A DNA stretch of 18,233 nt from CAYFYJ01 sp964347415 (GCA_964347415.1 CAYFYJ010000008.1:1-18233); one strand, 5' to 3'; positions 1 through 7,338 are shown, counted from the first letter of the stretch. The notes: generated by a model not told the origin, from the letters alone. Translations and numbers: made by a program.

Positions 1-723
1 GCTGTTGATACCGTGATTCAAGCTTACAAGATAGCTGAAGACAGGAGAGTTTTATTGCCAATTATGGTTTGTATGGATGGTTTCATCTTAACGCATACTG
101 TCGAGCCTGTTAATGTCCCGGATGATGTAGAAGTCAACAAATTCCTACCGAAATATAAACCAATTCATGCTCTCTTAGATCCGACGATACCGATGACCCT
201 AGGATCGTTTGCTTACCCTGAACCCTACTTTAAGTTGAGAAAAGAACTTTCCTTGGCCATAGATAATTCTAAAGAAATTATAAAAAAGGTAAACGAAGAA
301 TTTGGGAAAAAATTCAATAGAAAGTATGGCAATGGTTTGATAGAGGAATACAGGAACGATAAGAAAATAGCGATAGTTTCGCTGGGTTCTGTTTGCGGGA
401 CGATAAGGACTGTTGTCGATTCGAGAGAAGATACTGGTTTGGTTAAAATAAGATGTTACAGACCTTTCCCGAAAGAAGATTTACTCAATGCTTTGAAAGA
501 AAAGGAAATTGTGATCGTTATCGAAAAAGATATTTCTCTTGGTCTTGGTTCTGGTAGTGTCTTTTCTGAAATAAGAGATGTCTTATATCAATTAAAAGAA
601 AAACCAAAAGTTGTCGGAGCTGTTGTTGGTCTTGGGGGAACTGATGTCAGAAGTAAAGATATCAACGCTTTAATCGATAAATCCAAGACGATGAATGACG
701 GCGAGGTTGAGTGGTTTATATGA
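1..723 (+). CDS. porA: Pyruvate:ferredoxin oxidoreductase alpha subunit, C-terminal part (5' truncated)
   Basis: The reading frame is open from base 1 to the TGA at 721-723, so the gene enters from outside the window; about 240 C-terminal residues are visible. The subunit works with PorB, and usually PorG and PorD, in the cytoplasm to oxidise pyruvate and CoA to acetyl-CoA, CO2 and reduced ferredoxin. Visible family features are the segment MVCMDGFILTHTVEPV early on, the LLDPTIPMTLGSFAYPEPY stretch, and a C-terminal transketolase-like domain beginning near SLGSVCGTIR and containing CYRPFPKEDL. The GTG at 13 is internal, because the frame upstream of it is open and in register. The stop overlaps the porB start (ATGA), indicating translational coupling. 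By analogy with other archaea, porG and porD may lie just upstream. A paralogous 2-oxoacid oxidoreductase alpha chain is possible, but the match to the pyruvate type is good. Confidence 0.9.
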   Translation, partial: AVDTVIQAYKIAEDRRVLLPIMVCMDGFILTHTVEPVNVPDDVEVNKFLPKYKPIHALLDPTIPMTLGSFAYPEPYFKLRKELSLAIDNSKEIIKKVNEEFGKKFNRKYGNGLIEEYRNDKKIAIVSLGSVCGTIRTVVDSREDTGLVKIRCYRPFPKEDLLNALKEKEIVIVIEKDISLGLGSGSVFSEIRDVLYQLKEKPKVVGAVVGLGGTDVRSKDINALIDKSKTMNDGEVEWFI

Positions 724-1610
724 CTGATGAATTGTTTGCACCTGGACATAGGACTTGTGCAGGTTGTGGGTCTGTCCTTGCAGCTAGACATATGTTGAAA
801 GCTACTGGAAAAGATGTGATAATATGCGAGTCTACTGGCTGCCTAGAAGTTACATCATCTCAGTATCCCTTGACGGCATGGAAGGTCCCTTGGATTCATG
901 TTGTCTTTGAGAATGCTGCTTCTGTTGCCACTGGAGTAAGAGCTGCTTTAGAAGCTCAAGGAAATGACCATACTAAAGTTATCGCCTTTGGTGGAGATGG
1001 AGGAATGGTTGACATTGGATTTGGTGCAGTGAGTGGAGCTATGGAAAGGGATGAGGATATGATGATAATCACTTATGATAATGAGGCCTATGCTAATACT
1101 GGTATTCAAAGATCTGGTGCAACACCCTTTGGAGCAAGTACAACTACTTCCCCGTCTGGTAAAGTTTCCTTTGGTAAAAAACAATGGAAGAAGAATGTCC
1201 CGATGATAGCTGTTGCACATGGAGTTAAGTACGTCGCTTGTGCCAGCATAGCTTATCCTCAAGATTTACAGAAGAAGATAAAAAAAGCTATGGAAATCAA
1301 AGGAACGAGATACCTTCACATTCATACGCCTTGCCCAATAGGATGGGGATTTGATTCTGCCAAGACGATTGAAGTTGCTCGACTTGCAGTACAGACAGGA
1401 ATGTGGGTTCTTTATGAGATTGATAATGGAAAATTCAAGAAGACTATGAACCCTGAACTAAAGCCGATTGGAGAATACCTGAAGATGCAGAAGAGATTCA
1501 AACATCTGAAAGAAAAAGAGATAAAAATCATTCAAGATCACATTCATGCAAGTTGGAAAGAATTAGATAATCTTGAGAAGAGTGGAGTTAATTTAAGGAC
1601 TATTTTGTAA
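720..1610 (+). CDS. porB: Pyruvate:ferredoxin oxidoreductase beta subunit
   Basis: This is the thiamine-diphosphate-binding beta subunit of PFOR, 296 residues from the ATG at 720. That start overlaps the porA stop as ATGA; a GTG at 711 would add three residues but overlap further. GAGG at 703-706 is a possible ribosome site. Cys13, Cys16 and Cys41 (CAGC, then STGC 25 residues on), with a later Cys in TPCPIGWG, match the four ligands of the [4Fe-4S] cluster next to the cofactor. The ThDP motif runs from GGDGG to the Asn of TYDNEAYANTG, with the expected spacing. Length is normal for archaeal PorB. The T-rich stretch after the stop could end the por transcript and also overlaps the next promoter. 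No frameshift or missing key residue was seen. Confidence 0.95.
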   Translation: MTDELFAPGHRTCAGCGSVLAARHMLKATGKDVIICESTGCLEVTSSQYPLTAWKVPWIHVVFENAASVATGVRAALEAQGNDHTKVIAFGGDGGMVDIGFGAVSGAMERDEDMMIITYDNEAYANTGIQRSGATPFGASTTTSPSGKVSFGKKQWKKNVPMIAVAHGVKYVACASIAYPQDLQKKIKKAMEIKGTRYLHIHTPCPIGWGFDSAKTIEVARLAVQTGMWVLYEIDNGKFKKTMNPELKPIGEYLKMQKRFKHLKEKEIKIIQDHIHASWKELDNLEKSGVNLRTIL

Positions 1611-1612
1611 CC

Positions 1613-1621
1613 TTTTTATAT
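1613..1621 (+). promoter_or_regulatory. TATA box of the Nudix gene
   Basis: TTTTTATAT is centred about 25 bp before the ATG at 1643. In archaea transcription starts about 25 bp after the TATA centre, so the transcript would begin at or next to the start codon and be leaderless. No Shine-Dalgarno site lies before the ATG, which agrees. Confidence 0.6.
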
Positions 1622-1642
1622 CCAAACTATTTTTATTACTTC

Positions 1643-2151
1643 ATGGAACAAGAACTATTGGATATCGTAAATGAAAATGACGAGATTATAGGACAAGATA
1701 CCAAAGGGAATAAATTCCGTAAAAGTCTCATCTCCAGAAATGTTGCAATTTTCATTCTAGACGATAATAAAAAATTATTGATAACTAAACGTTCTTCTCG
1801 AAAAGAAAGTTTTCCAAACAGATACGATCTTGCAGCTTGCGGTAATGTAAAAGCTGGTGAAAGTTATGAAGATGCTGCTAAGCGAGAAGTCACGGAGGAA
1901 TTGAGTATAGATTGCGATTTGAAATTCCTAGGTAAGATTTTTAATGAATTCAAAGAAGACGAAAAAACAATAAAATATTTTACTGGTATTTTTTAGGCCA
2001 TTTTTCTGGTGAGGTTGAACTAAGTGATGAATTAGTAGAACTGAAAAGATTATATGTAGATGAAGTAGCTCAATTAATCAACAAAAATAATGACCTGTTT
2101 TGTCCTGGTTTTGTCAATGATTTCCTTCATGTAAAGGATAAACTGAAATAA
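1643..2151 (+). pseudogene. Nudix hydrolase, IDI/YfcD-like, interrupted by a one-base frameshift
   Basis: The first frame gives 117 residues ending at TAG 1994-1996, inside TGIF. The next frame continues without a gap through HFSGEVELSDELVELKRLYV to TAA 2149-2151 and looks like the normal Nudix C-terminal part. Adding one T to the T6 run at 1989-1994 restores a 169-residue protein. The Nudix box is at residues 67-89, GNVKAGESYEDAAKREVTEE, matching G(x5)E(x7)REUxEExGU except that the last Gly is Ser. The fold resembles the isopentenyl-diphosphate isomerase/YfcD subgroup, and Cys66 sits where type 1 IDI has its catalytic Cys. However, the metal-binding histidines of IDI appear replaced (CGNV instead of CGHP), so hydrolysis of a nucleoside diphosphate derivative is more likely than isomerisation. 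The break could be a real mutation, a homopolymer assembly error, or -1 slippage of tRNA-Phe before the stop. Substrate unknown. Confidence 0.75.
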
Positions 2152-2187
2152 TTTAAAAACCCTTCTTTTTCCTCCAATACAAAAGCA

Positions 2188-2196
2188 TTTAAAATT
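2188..2196 (+). promoter_or_regulatory. TATA box of the mevalonate operon
   Basis: TTTAAAATT, preceded by the purine-rich AAAAGC that could serve as BRE, is centred about 25 bp before the ATG at 2217. The spacing predicts a leaderless transcript for the first gene. The pyrimidine-rich tract at about 2160-2175 just upstream may end the Nudix transcript. Confidence 0.6.
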
Positions 2197-2216
2197 TTAA
2201 GACTAAGTGAAAAAGT

Positions 2217-3248
2217 ATGATTGGTATCGTTGGATATGGCGGTTACGTTCCTAGATTCAGGATAAAGGTGGAAGAAATAGCAGCAGTCTGGGGCGCTAAT
2301 GCCAATTCGTTTAAGAAGGGGCTAAACATAGAGGAAAAGTCAGTCCCTTCAATGGATGAGGATACAGCCACGATATCAGTAGAAGCCGCATTAAACGCCT
2401 TAAAAATGGCTGGTATAGACCCCAAAGAAATCGGAGCCATATACATCGGCTCAGAATCTCACCCTTACGCTGTTAAACCTACTTCTACGATAGTCGGAGA
2501 AGCCATAGGCTGCGGCATGGAATACACCTCAGCAGACACAGAATTCGCTTGTAAGGCTGGAACAGCCGGTATTCAGATGGTCATGGGCCTTATCCAAGGG
2601 GGTTACATCAAGTTTGGTTTGGCCATAGGCGCAGATACTGCTCAGAGCAGACCAGGAGATGCGTTGGAGTACACAGCCGCAGCAGGAGGCGCAGCGTTCA
2701 TCATAGGAAAGAACGGCGTTGTAGCAGAGATAGAAGGTACTTATTCTTGTTCTTCAGATACTCCGGACTTCTGGAGGAGAGATACTGCCGAATACCCAAG
2801 TCATGGAGGGAGGTTTACTGGAATACCTGCTTATTTCAAACACGTCGTTTCTGCAACCAAAGGCTTGATGGATAAACTCAGTTTAAAGAACACTGATTTT
2901 GATTACGTTGTTTTTCACATGCCAAACGGTAAATTCCCTCTAAGAGCAGCAAAAATGCTAGGTTTTGATTTGAACAAACTAACTCATGGTCTTGTCGTTA
3001 AAAAAATCGGTAACACCTACTCTGGTTCGTCTCCACTCGGCCTAGCCGCAATATTAGACGTAGCCAAGCCAGGACAAAGAATCCTGATAACATCATATGG
3101 TTCTGGAGCTGGGAGTGATTCATTCAGCATAAAGGTTACAGACCTGATAGAAGAAAAAAGAAAAAATACGAGAAAGGTTCAAGATTACATCGATAATAAG
3201 GAATACGTGACATACGCCAGATACACGAGATTGAGGAGAGGGATATGA
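2217..3248 (+). CDS. Hydroxymethylglutaryl-CoA synthase (archaeal)
   Basis: The enzyme condenses acetyl-CoA with acetoacetyl-CoA to HMG-CoA, the second step of the mevalonate route to archaeal isoprenoid lipids. At 343 residues it has the usual archaeal length. The catalytic triad can be read: Glu80 in IGSES, nucleophile Cys112 in EFACKAGTAG, and His234 in FHMPNGKFP. The GSGAGSDSF segment near the C-terminus is also typical. It is first in a tight four-gene operon, and its TGA overlaps the thiolase ATG. In methanogen relatives the synthase, thiolase and DUF35 protein form one complex that passes acetoacetyl-CoA between active sites; gene order here suggests the same complex. No Shine-Dalgarno site precedes the ATG, in line with the leaderless promoter. 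Confidence 0.95.
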   Translation: MIGIVGYGGYVPRFRIKVEEIAAVWGANANSFKKGLNIEEKSVPSMDEDTATISVEAALNALKMAGIDPKEIGAIYIGSESHPYAVKPTSTIVGEAIGCGMEYTSADTEFACKAGTAGIQMVMGLIQGGYIKFGLAIGADTAQSRPGDALEYTAAAGGAAFIIGKNGVVAEIEGTYSCSSDTPDFWRRDTAEYPSHGGRFTGIPAYFKHVVSATKGLMDKLSLKNTDFDYVVFHMPNGKFPLRAAKMLGFDLNKLTHGLVVKKIGNTYSGSSPLGLAAILDVAKPGQRILITSYGSGAGSDSFSIKVTDLIEEKRKNTRKVQDYIDNKEYVTYARYTRLRRGI

Positions 3249-4396
3249 AAGTCGCTGTCATCGGCATCGGTTCCACGAATTTTGGAGAGCATTGGGATCA
3301 AAATCTAAGACAGCTGGCGATAGAAGCTGGAACTAAAGCACTACTTGATGCTAAAGTAAGAGGGAGAGACTTGGATGCTATTTACTTGGGAAATATGTCT
3401 GCCGGAAAGTTTGTTGGCCAGGAGCATGTAGGCGCTATGATCTCTGGGGAATTGGGCTTATCCATACCAGCAACTCGATGTGAAGGTGCATGTGCTTCTG
3501 GAGGTTTGGCGTTGAGACAAGGATTATTCTCAATTCTATCTGGTCAACATGACATCGTCTTGGTTGGTGGAGCAGAAAAAATGACTGATTTGACAATTAA
3601 CAGTGTTACTAGTTCTTTAATGGGTGCGGCTGATCAGGAATGGGAATCCTATTATGGAGTGACTTTTCCAAGCTTGTATGCGATGATAGCGAGAAGACAC
3701 ATGCATGAGTTTGGAACAACAAGAGAACAGATTGCTAAGGTCGCTGTAAAAAATCATCATAATGGTATCTTAAATCCAGTGTCACAATTCAAGAAAGAGA
3801 TAACAGTCGAACAAGTCATAAATTCTCCTATGGTCGCTGATCCATTAACTCTTTTTGACTGTTCACCGATAACTGATGGTGCTGCTGCATTAATTCTATG
3901 TAAAGCTGAATTGGCAAAGAAGTATGTTGATGACCCTATATATATAGTAGGTTCTGGTCAAGCATCAGATACTTTGGCTTTGCACGACAGAAAATCATTA
4001 ACGACTATGAATGCTACTGTTAAAGCCGCTCAAGAAGCTTATAAACAAACTGGTCTAACTTCAAAAGATATTGATTTCGCTGAAGTTCATGATTGCTTCA
4101 CGATAGCCGAGATCGTGGCAACAGAAGATCTAGGATTCTGTAAAAAAGGTGAGGGTGGAAAACTCTTGGATGAAAAAGCAACGGAAATAGGGGGAAGAAT
4201 TCCTGTCAACACTTCTGGAGGTTTGAAATCTGTCGGGCACCCTGTCGGAGCGACTGGTATCAAGCAAGCAATCGAGATGGTCTTACAACTGAGAGGAAAG
4301 GCAGGTAAAAGACAGGTTAAAGATGCTAAGGTTGGTTTGACGCATAATGTTGGAGGTTCTGGCGCCACTGCAGTCGTCCATATATTTTCAAGGTGA
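3245..4396 (+). CDS. Acetoacetyl-CoA thiolase (archaeal SCPx-type)
   Basis: This 383-residue thiolase-superfamily enzyme should join two acetyl-CoA to acetoacetyl-CoA, the first mevalonate step. The nucleophile is most likely Cys83 in GACASGGLALR. The catalytic His motifs follow in EVHDCFTIAE and in GGLKSVGHPVGATG. The C-terminus reads HNVGGSGAT, without the second catalytic Cys of bacterial biosynthetic thiolases, which is normal for archaeal and SCPx-type members. The start ATG at 3245 overlaps the HMG-CoA synthase stop (ATGA), with GAGG at 3233-3236 upstream. The operon position between synthase and DUF35 supports a channelled complex rather than fatty acid degradation. Confidence 0.92.
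   Translation: MKVAVIGIGSTNFGEHWDQNLRQLAIEAGTKALLDAKVRGRDLDAIYLGNMSAGKFVGQEHVGAMISGELGLSIPATRCEGACASGGLALRQGLFSILSGQHDIVLVGGAEKMTDLTINSVTSSLMGAADQEWESYYGVTFPSLYAMIARRHMHEFGTTREQIAKVAVKNHHNGILNPVSQFKKEITVEQVINSPMVADPLTLFDCSPITDGAAALILCKAELAKKYVDDPIYIVGSGQASDTLALHDRKSLTTMNATVKAAQEAYKQTGLTSKDIDFAEVHDCFTIAEIVATEDLGFCKKGEGGKLLDEKATEIGGRIPVNTSGGLKSVGHPVGATGIKQAIEMVLQLRGKAGKRQVKDAKVGLTHNVGGSGATAVVHIFSR
4391..4396 (+). promoter_or_regulatory. Shine-Dalgarno site AGGTGA overlapping the thiolase stop
   Basis: AGGTGA contains the thiolase stop codon and lies 4 nt before the ATG at 4401. It matches the archaeal 16S 3' tail complement (GGAGGTGATC). It decides the DUF1805 start at 4401 over an earlier in-frame start at 4347. 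Confidence 0.75.
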
Positions 4397-4400
4397 GATC

Positions 4401-4712
4401 ATGCAAAAAGTCGTAAAAAAAGAAATGGTATTCAAGGATAAAAAAGTCACGGGTGTAGAAATATCCTGGGATAATGGTCAATGTGTTTTTATCGTAGCAG
4501 ACAAAGGTTTAGTGGCATGTGGGGCGATAGACTTGAAAGCAATGGAAGAGTTTAACTTTGCTGCCGCCATAAGTAAAGGAACTCCAGAAAAACCGTTGGT
4601 GACGACAGAAGATTTATTGGATGCTAAGGTAACAGGAATAACTTCTGAGGCTCAAAATCTGGGGCTAATAGAAGGGATGAGCGGAAGGGAGGCTTTAGAG
4701 AAATTGTTGTAG
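4401..4712 (+). CDS. DUF1805 (YunC-like) protein, function unknown
   Basis: A 103-residue protein that I recognise as DUF1805/YunC-like. Family features are the central FIVADKGLVACGAIDLKAME, the later LLDAKVTGIT, and the closing GLIEGMSGREALEKLL. The first two contain a conserved Cys-Gly (C40-G41) and an Ala-rich segment after it. It looks small, soluble and cytosolic, with no signal peptide or membrane segment. The ATG at 4401 is chosen because the Shine-Dalgarno AGGTGA is 4 nt upstream; a start at 4347 would overlap thiolase by about 50 bases and add non-family sequence. It lies between thiolase and DUF35, and the three- and four-base spacing around it implies co-translation with the mevalonate enzymes. 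The function of the family is not established; a link to CoA-thioester chemistry here is inference from position only. Confidence 0.85.
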   Translation: MQKVVKKEMVFKDKKVTGVEISWDNGQCVFIVADKGLVACGAIDLKAMEEFNFAAAISKGTPEKPLVTTEDLLDAKVTGITSEAQNLGLIEGMSGREALEKLL

Positions 4713-4716
4713 GTGA
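4711..4716 (+). promoter_or_regulatory. Shine-Dalgarno site AGGTGA for the DUF35 gene
   Basis: AGGTGA overlaps the TAG stop of the preceding gene (4710-4712) and sits 4 nt before the ATG at 4721. The arrangement AGGTGA-N-ATC-ATG is the same as at 4391-4403. Confidence 0.75.
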
Positions 4717-4720
4717 AATC

Positions 4721-5125
4721 ATGGGCCACGAATCGAGTATTCCATTGTTCTGGCGTTTGATCAAACCCAGGTATCAACTGATTGGGACTAAGTGTACTAC
4801 TTGCGGTAATGTATTTTATCCACCAAAGTATCTGTGTCCTGTTTGTAGGAAAGAAGGAAAGTTGGAAGATATTAAATTGAAGAAGACTGGAAAGATCGTA
4901 ACTTTCTCCATAGTTCGTTCAGCCCCTACCGGGTTTGAAAAAGAAGCTCCTTATCCCGTCGCAATAATAGAGTTGGATGACGGACCTAAGTTGACTTCTC
5001 AGATAGTCGATTGGAAAGAAGATGATTTAAAGATCGGAAGAAGAGTTGAAGCATGCTTCAGAAGGATTTATACTGACGGAAAAGAAGGGATAATTAATTA
5101 TGGGTTGAAGTTCAGACCCATTTAG
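4721..5125 (+). CDS. DUF35 zinc-ribbon/OB-fold protein of the thiolase-HMG-CoA synthase complex
   Basis: A 134-residue protein with an N-terminal helix (IPLFWRLIKPRY), a rubredoxin-like zinc ribbon with Cys25, Cys28, Cys39 and Cys42 (CTTC and CPVC), and an OB-fold beginning near TGKIVTFSIVRSAPTGF. In the archaeal complex described from a methanogen, the DUF35 protein bridges thiolase and HMG-CoA synthase and helps form the shared CoA site. This protein has the same layout and length, and it is encoded last in the same operon. Catalytic activity is not expected. The start is fixed by the AGGTGA site 4 nt upstream. Two weak hairpins lie at and just after its stop. Confidence 0.92.
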   Translation: MGHESSIPLFWRLIKPRYQLIGTKCTTCGNVFYPPKYLCPVCRKEGKLEDIKLKKTGKIVTFSIVRSAPTGFEKEAPYPVAIIELDDGPKLTSQIVDWKEDDLKIGRRVEACFRRIYTDGKEGIINYGLKFRPI

Positions 5126-5148
5126 TTAATGAAACTATGACTCATTAA
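5100..5148 (+). repeat. Two short inverted repeats at the end of the mevalonate operon
   Basis: ATGGGT (5100-5105) pairs with ACCCAT (5116-5121) at the 3' end of the DUF35 gene, and TTAATGA (5126-5132) pairs with TCATTAA (5142-5148) just after its stop. Stems of 6 and 7 bp could fold in the mRNA tail. They may help end or stabilise the transcript, but the stems are short, the second is AT-only apart from one pair, and chance is a fair alternative. Confidence 0.3.
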
Positions 5149-5159
5149 GACAGTAATCC

Positions 5160-5170
5160 TTTTAAAATTT
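5160..5170 (+). promoter_or_regulatory. TATA box of the Alba-like gene
   Basis: TTTTAAAATTT is centred about 24 bp before the ATG at 5189, and no Shine-Dalgarno site is present before that ATG. This again predicts a leaderless transcript. Confidence 0.6.
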
Positions 5171-5188
5171 TTCCCCTATTAAGATTAT

Positions 5189-5794
5189 ATGTCACGAGAA
5201 CGTTACAATAGAGGTAATCCAACCGTAATAATTTCACCTAAAAAGTATTATCCAATGGAATTTTATGAAAACATGTTCATTGATATGTTACTTCGTTCTG
5301 ACCGTTATGATGTTCTAGTAAACGGGATGGGCAGTAAAATCAGAGATAGTGTTGAAGTGGTGTGTAGAGTTGCAAAAAAAACTGAAGGGACGTTTTTATT
5401 AAGATATGGTCAAATCGAAATAACAGAAAAGGAAATGGAAGATTATAGGAGAAAAGCAATGATACAAATTCCTTGTAGGAATCTGAGATCAGAAACAAAT
5501 GGCTATCATAAAGTAAGGAACTTAAATTCAGATCCTTGGGATACAGATCGATCATGTTACAACCAGGATTCAAGTGGAACTATTTTATACTTGTTTCGCT
5601 TACTTTCGAATGGAGGACATGGATGTCTGATTGGTCATGATGATAATATAATAAGTTGCGTAAGACATTTTATTTCTACCACTAATAAAGCACAGAATGT
5701 GACAATCGAAAATGTAGAAATAGAACTCGGCTATACAGAAGATACATCTCTTCATCCAGGGATAAAAATTGAAATGGATGTAGAAAAATCATAA
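5189..5794 (+). CDS. Putative tandem Alba-like nucleic-acid-binding protein
   Basis: This 201-residue protein is not one I know by name, but two parts resemble the Alba fold. Residues 12-95 follow the Alba order: strand TVIISPKK with a Lys-Lys pair where Alba has its DNA-contacting lysines, a helix (FYENMFIDMLL), strand DVLVNGMG, a helix (KIRDSVEVVCRVAKK) like Alba's RGRAISKAVD region, then two strands (FLLRYGQIEI and KAMIQIPCR). Residues 130-200 repeat the order: helix ILYLFRLLSNGG, strand GCLIGHDD, helix ISCVRHFISTT, strand VTIENVEIELG, and a last strand IKIEMDVEK. The linker (about 98-129) is polar and looks disordered. Alba proteins are normally about 90 residues with one domain. A chromatin, RNA-binding or RNase P-related role would follow from the fold but is inference. 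The second domain lacks the Lys pair. The gene is monocistronic and convergent with pheS. Confidence 0.55.
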   Translation: MSRERYNRGNPTVIISPKKYYPMEFYENMFIDMLLRSDRYDVLVNGMGSKIRDSVEVVCRVAKKTEGTFLLRYGQIEITEKEMEDYRRKAMIQIPCRNLRSETNGYHKVRNLNSDPWDTDRSCYNQDSSGTILYLFRLLSNGGHGCLIGHDDNIISCVRHFISTTNKAQNVTIENVEIELGYTEDTSLHPGIKIEMDVEKS

Positions 5795-5826
5795 AGAGTT
5801 AATGATGAACTATATGCTCAATGAAA

Positions 5827-7338
5827 TTAACTAATCCACAACTTTGCTTCTCTCAACTGTTTCAAATCATTCCAATACAATTCACGAATATCTTTGATAT
5901 TATAATTTAGCATTACTGCTCTCCCAAAACCTGGGCCCCATGCTAAGACTGGAATATCTTTTCCTAACAAAGGCTTAACAACTTCTGACCTGAACATTCC
6001 TGCTCCACCCAACTCCGACCATTGTTTATGAACTGGATGGAAGACCTCAATCTCAACTGACATCTCAGTATAAGGGAAGTAAGAAGGCCTGAATCTGGCC
6101 TTTGGGAAACCCAACTTAGTGAAGAATCTTTTCAAGTATCCCAACAGGTGTCGGAATGTAACCTCTTCCCCGACCACAATCCCATCAGTCTGGTAGAATT
6201 CAGCTAAATGTTTCCAGTCCAGAGTCTCATTCCTGAAGCATCTCCCAACAGAGAAGAACTTTGCAGGCAACTCAGCATTTCTCAATGCAACTAACGTTCT
6301 TGCAGATAAAGAAGTAGTATGCGTCCTCAAAACACATTTTTTAGCAAACTCACTATCCCACTTGTACTGCCAACCAGTCGAATTACAAGTCCATCCATAT
6401 TCGTGAGTCTTCTGAACGTTTTCTATTATTTCTTCATTTGGTAATTTTCCCTTCTCTGGGGTTTTTATGTAGAATGTGTCAGCTAAATCCCGAGCGGGGT
6501 GATCTTGCGGTTGATAAAGTGCATCAAAATTCCAGAAAGAAACTTCTAGAATAGGACCAGTCATTTCTTTGAAGCCCATTTCTAACCAGATTTGACGGAT
6601 GTACTCGACGAGTTGAGTCATATAGTGTTTTTTTCCAGGATAAGTCTTTGAAACAGGAAGAGTTATATCATATCCTCTTAGAGGTTTTTCTTTCCATTCT
6701 TTTGATATTATCATCTTTGGTTTTAACTGCCCAATATCTTCTTTCAATTTTATCTTGGGTAAAATCTCTTTTCCCCTATCTGTCAGAGAAATATATTTAT
6801 GGACTCTTTCCCTCCTCCTGGCTAACCCCCGCCTCTCAAGCTTAGAAAGAGTCTTTGGATCAAATTCCTTTGAAAGTTTTTTACCAGTTGATAGAACAGA
6901 AAGTATCTTTTCCTCAGGTATCCTTTCTTCGAGTATTCTCTTTCCCCCCTCTGTTAAGGACAAACGACCGTTCTTTATCTCAACCCAGCCATTCCTCTTA
7001 ACCCAGACTAACCCAATAGAAAACCTACTCACTTTTTTTCTGAGTTCACCTATTTTACTCACACCTTTACTAACCAGAGCTATTAATTTTCTTTCTGGTA
7101 ATGCATCATTCGCATACTCCAAACCTTCTTTTGTTAGCTCAACGAATTCGGTCTTATCTTCTCTTATGTTGATAACGTCTTTCGCTTTCGCCCACATCGA
7201 TGCTTTTTCGATAGAATCTTTGTGTAATCCAGTCAAACCTTCCAATTCTTTGACAGAAGATACCTTAACATCTGCCAAAGCCTTTAAAATCGTCTTTTCA
7301 TGCTCATGCAACTGCTTCAACAGCTTATCGTTATCCAT
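5827..7338 (-). CDS. pheS: Phenylalanyl-tRNA synthetase alpha subunit
   Basis: The 503-residue catalytic chain of the heterotetrameric enzyme charges tRNA-Phe with phenylalanine. The N-terminal 200 residues hold several winged-helix-like units (for example ISLTDRGKEIL and LTEGGKRILEER), as in archaeal and eukaryotic PheRS. The class II core follows: PQDHPARDLADTFYI (277-291), motif 2 with FFSVGRCFRNETLDWKHLAE (361-380), the Phe pocket region FRPSYFPYTEMSVE (416-429), and motif 3 with AWGPGFGRAVML (466-477). TEMS replaces the more usual TEPS. ATG 7338 is preceded by an AAAGGATAGG stretch that may act as a ribosome site. The glycosyltransferase gene ends 48 bases upstream on the same strand, so read-through is possible. 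No pheT is nearby: the next gene downstream is convergent. Confidence 0.96.
   Translation of the reverse strand: MDNDKLLKQLHEHEKTILKALADVKVSSVKELEGLTGLHKDSIEKASMWAKAKDVINIREDKTEFVELTKEGLEYANDALPERKLIALVSKGVSKIGELRKKVSRFSIGLVWVKRNGWVEIKNGRLSLTEGGKRILEERIPEEKILSVLSTGKKLSKEFDPKTLSKLERRGLARRRERVHKYISLTDRGKEILPKIKLKEDIGQLKPKMIISKEWKEKPLRGYDITLPVSKTYPGKKHYMTQLVEYIRQIWLEMGFKEMTGPILEVSFWNFDALYQPQDHPARDLADTFYIKTPEKGKLPNEEIIENVQKTHEYGWTCNSTGWQYKWDSEFAKKCVLRTHTTSLSARTLVALRNAELPAKFFSVGRCFRNETLDWKHLAEFYQTDGIVVGEEVTFRHLLGYLKRFFTKLGFPKARFRPSYFPYTEMSVEIEVFHPVHKQWSELGGAGMFRSEVVKPLLGKDIPVLAWGPGFGRAVMLNYNIKDIRELYWNDLKQLREAKLWIS

Noticed and set aside
4347..4400. Upstream start for the DUF1805 gene
   Set aside because: It lies within the thiolase C-terminus and encodes no family sequence; AGGTGA fits ATG 4401.
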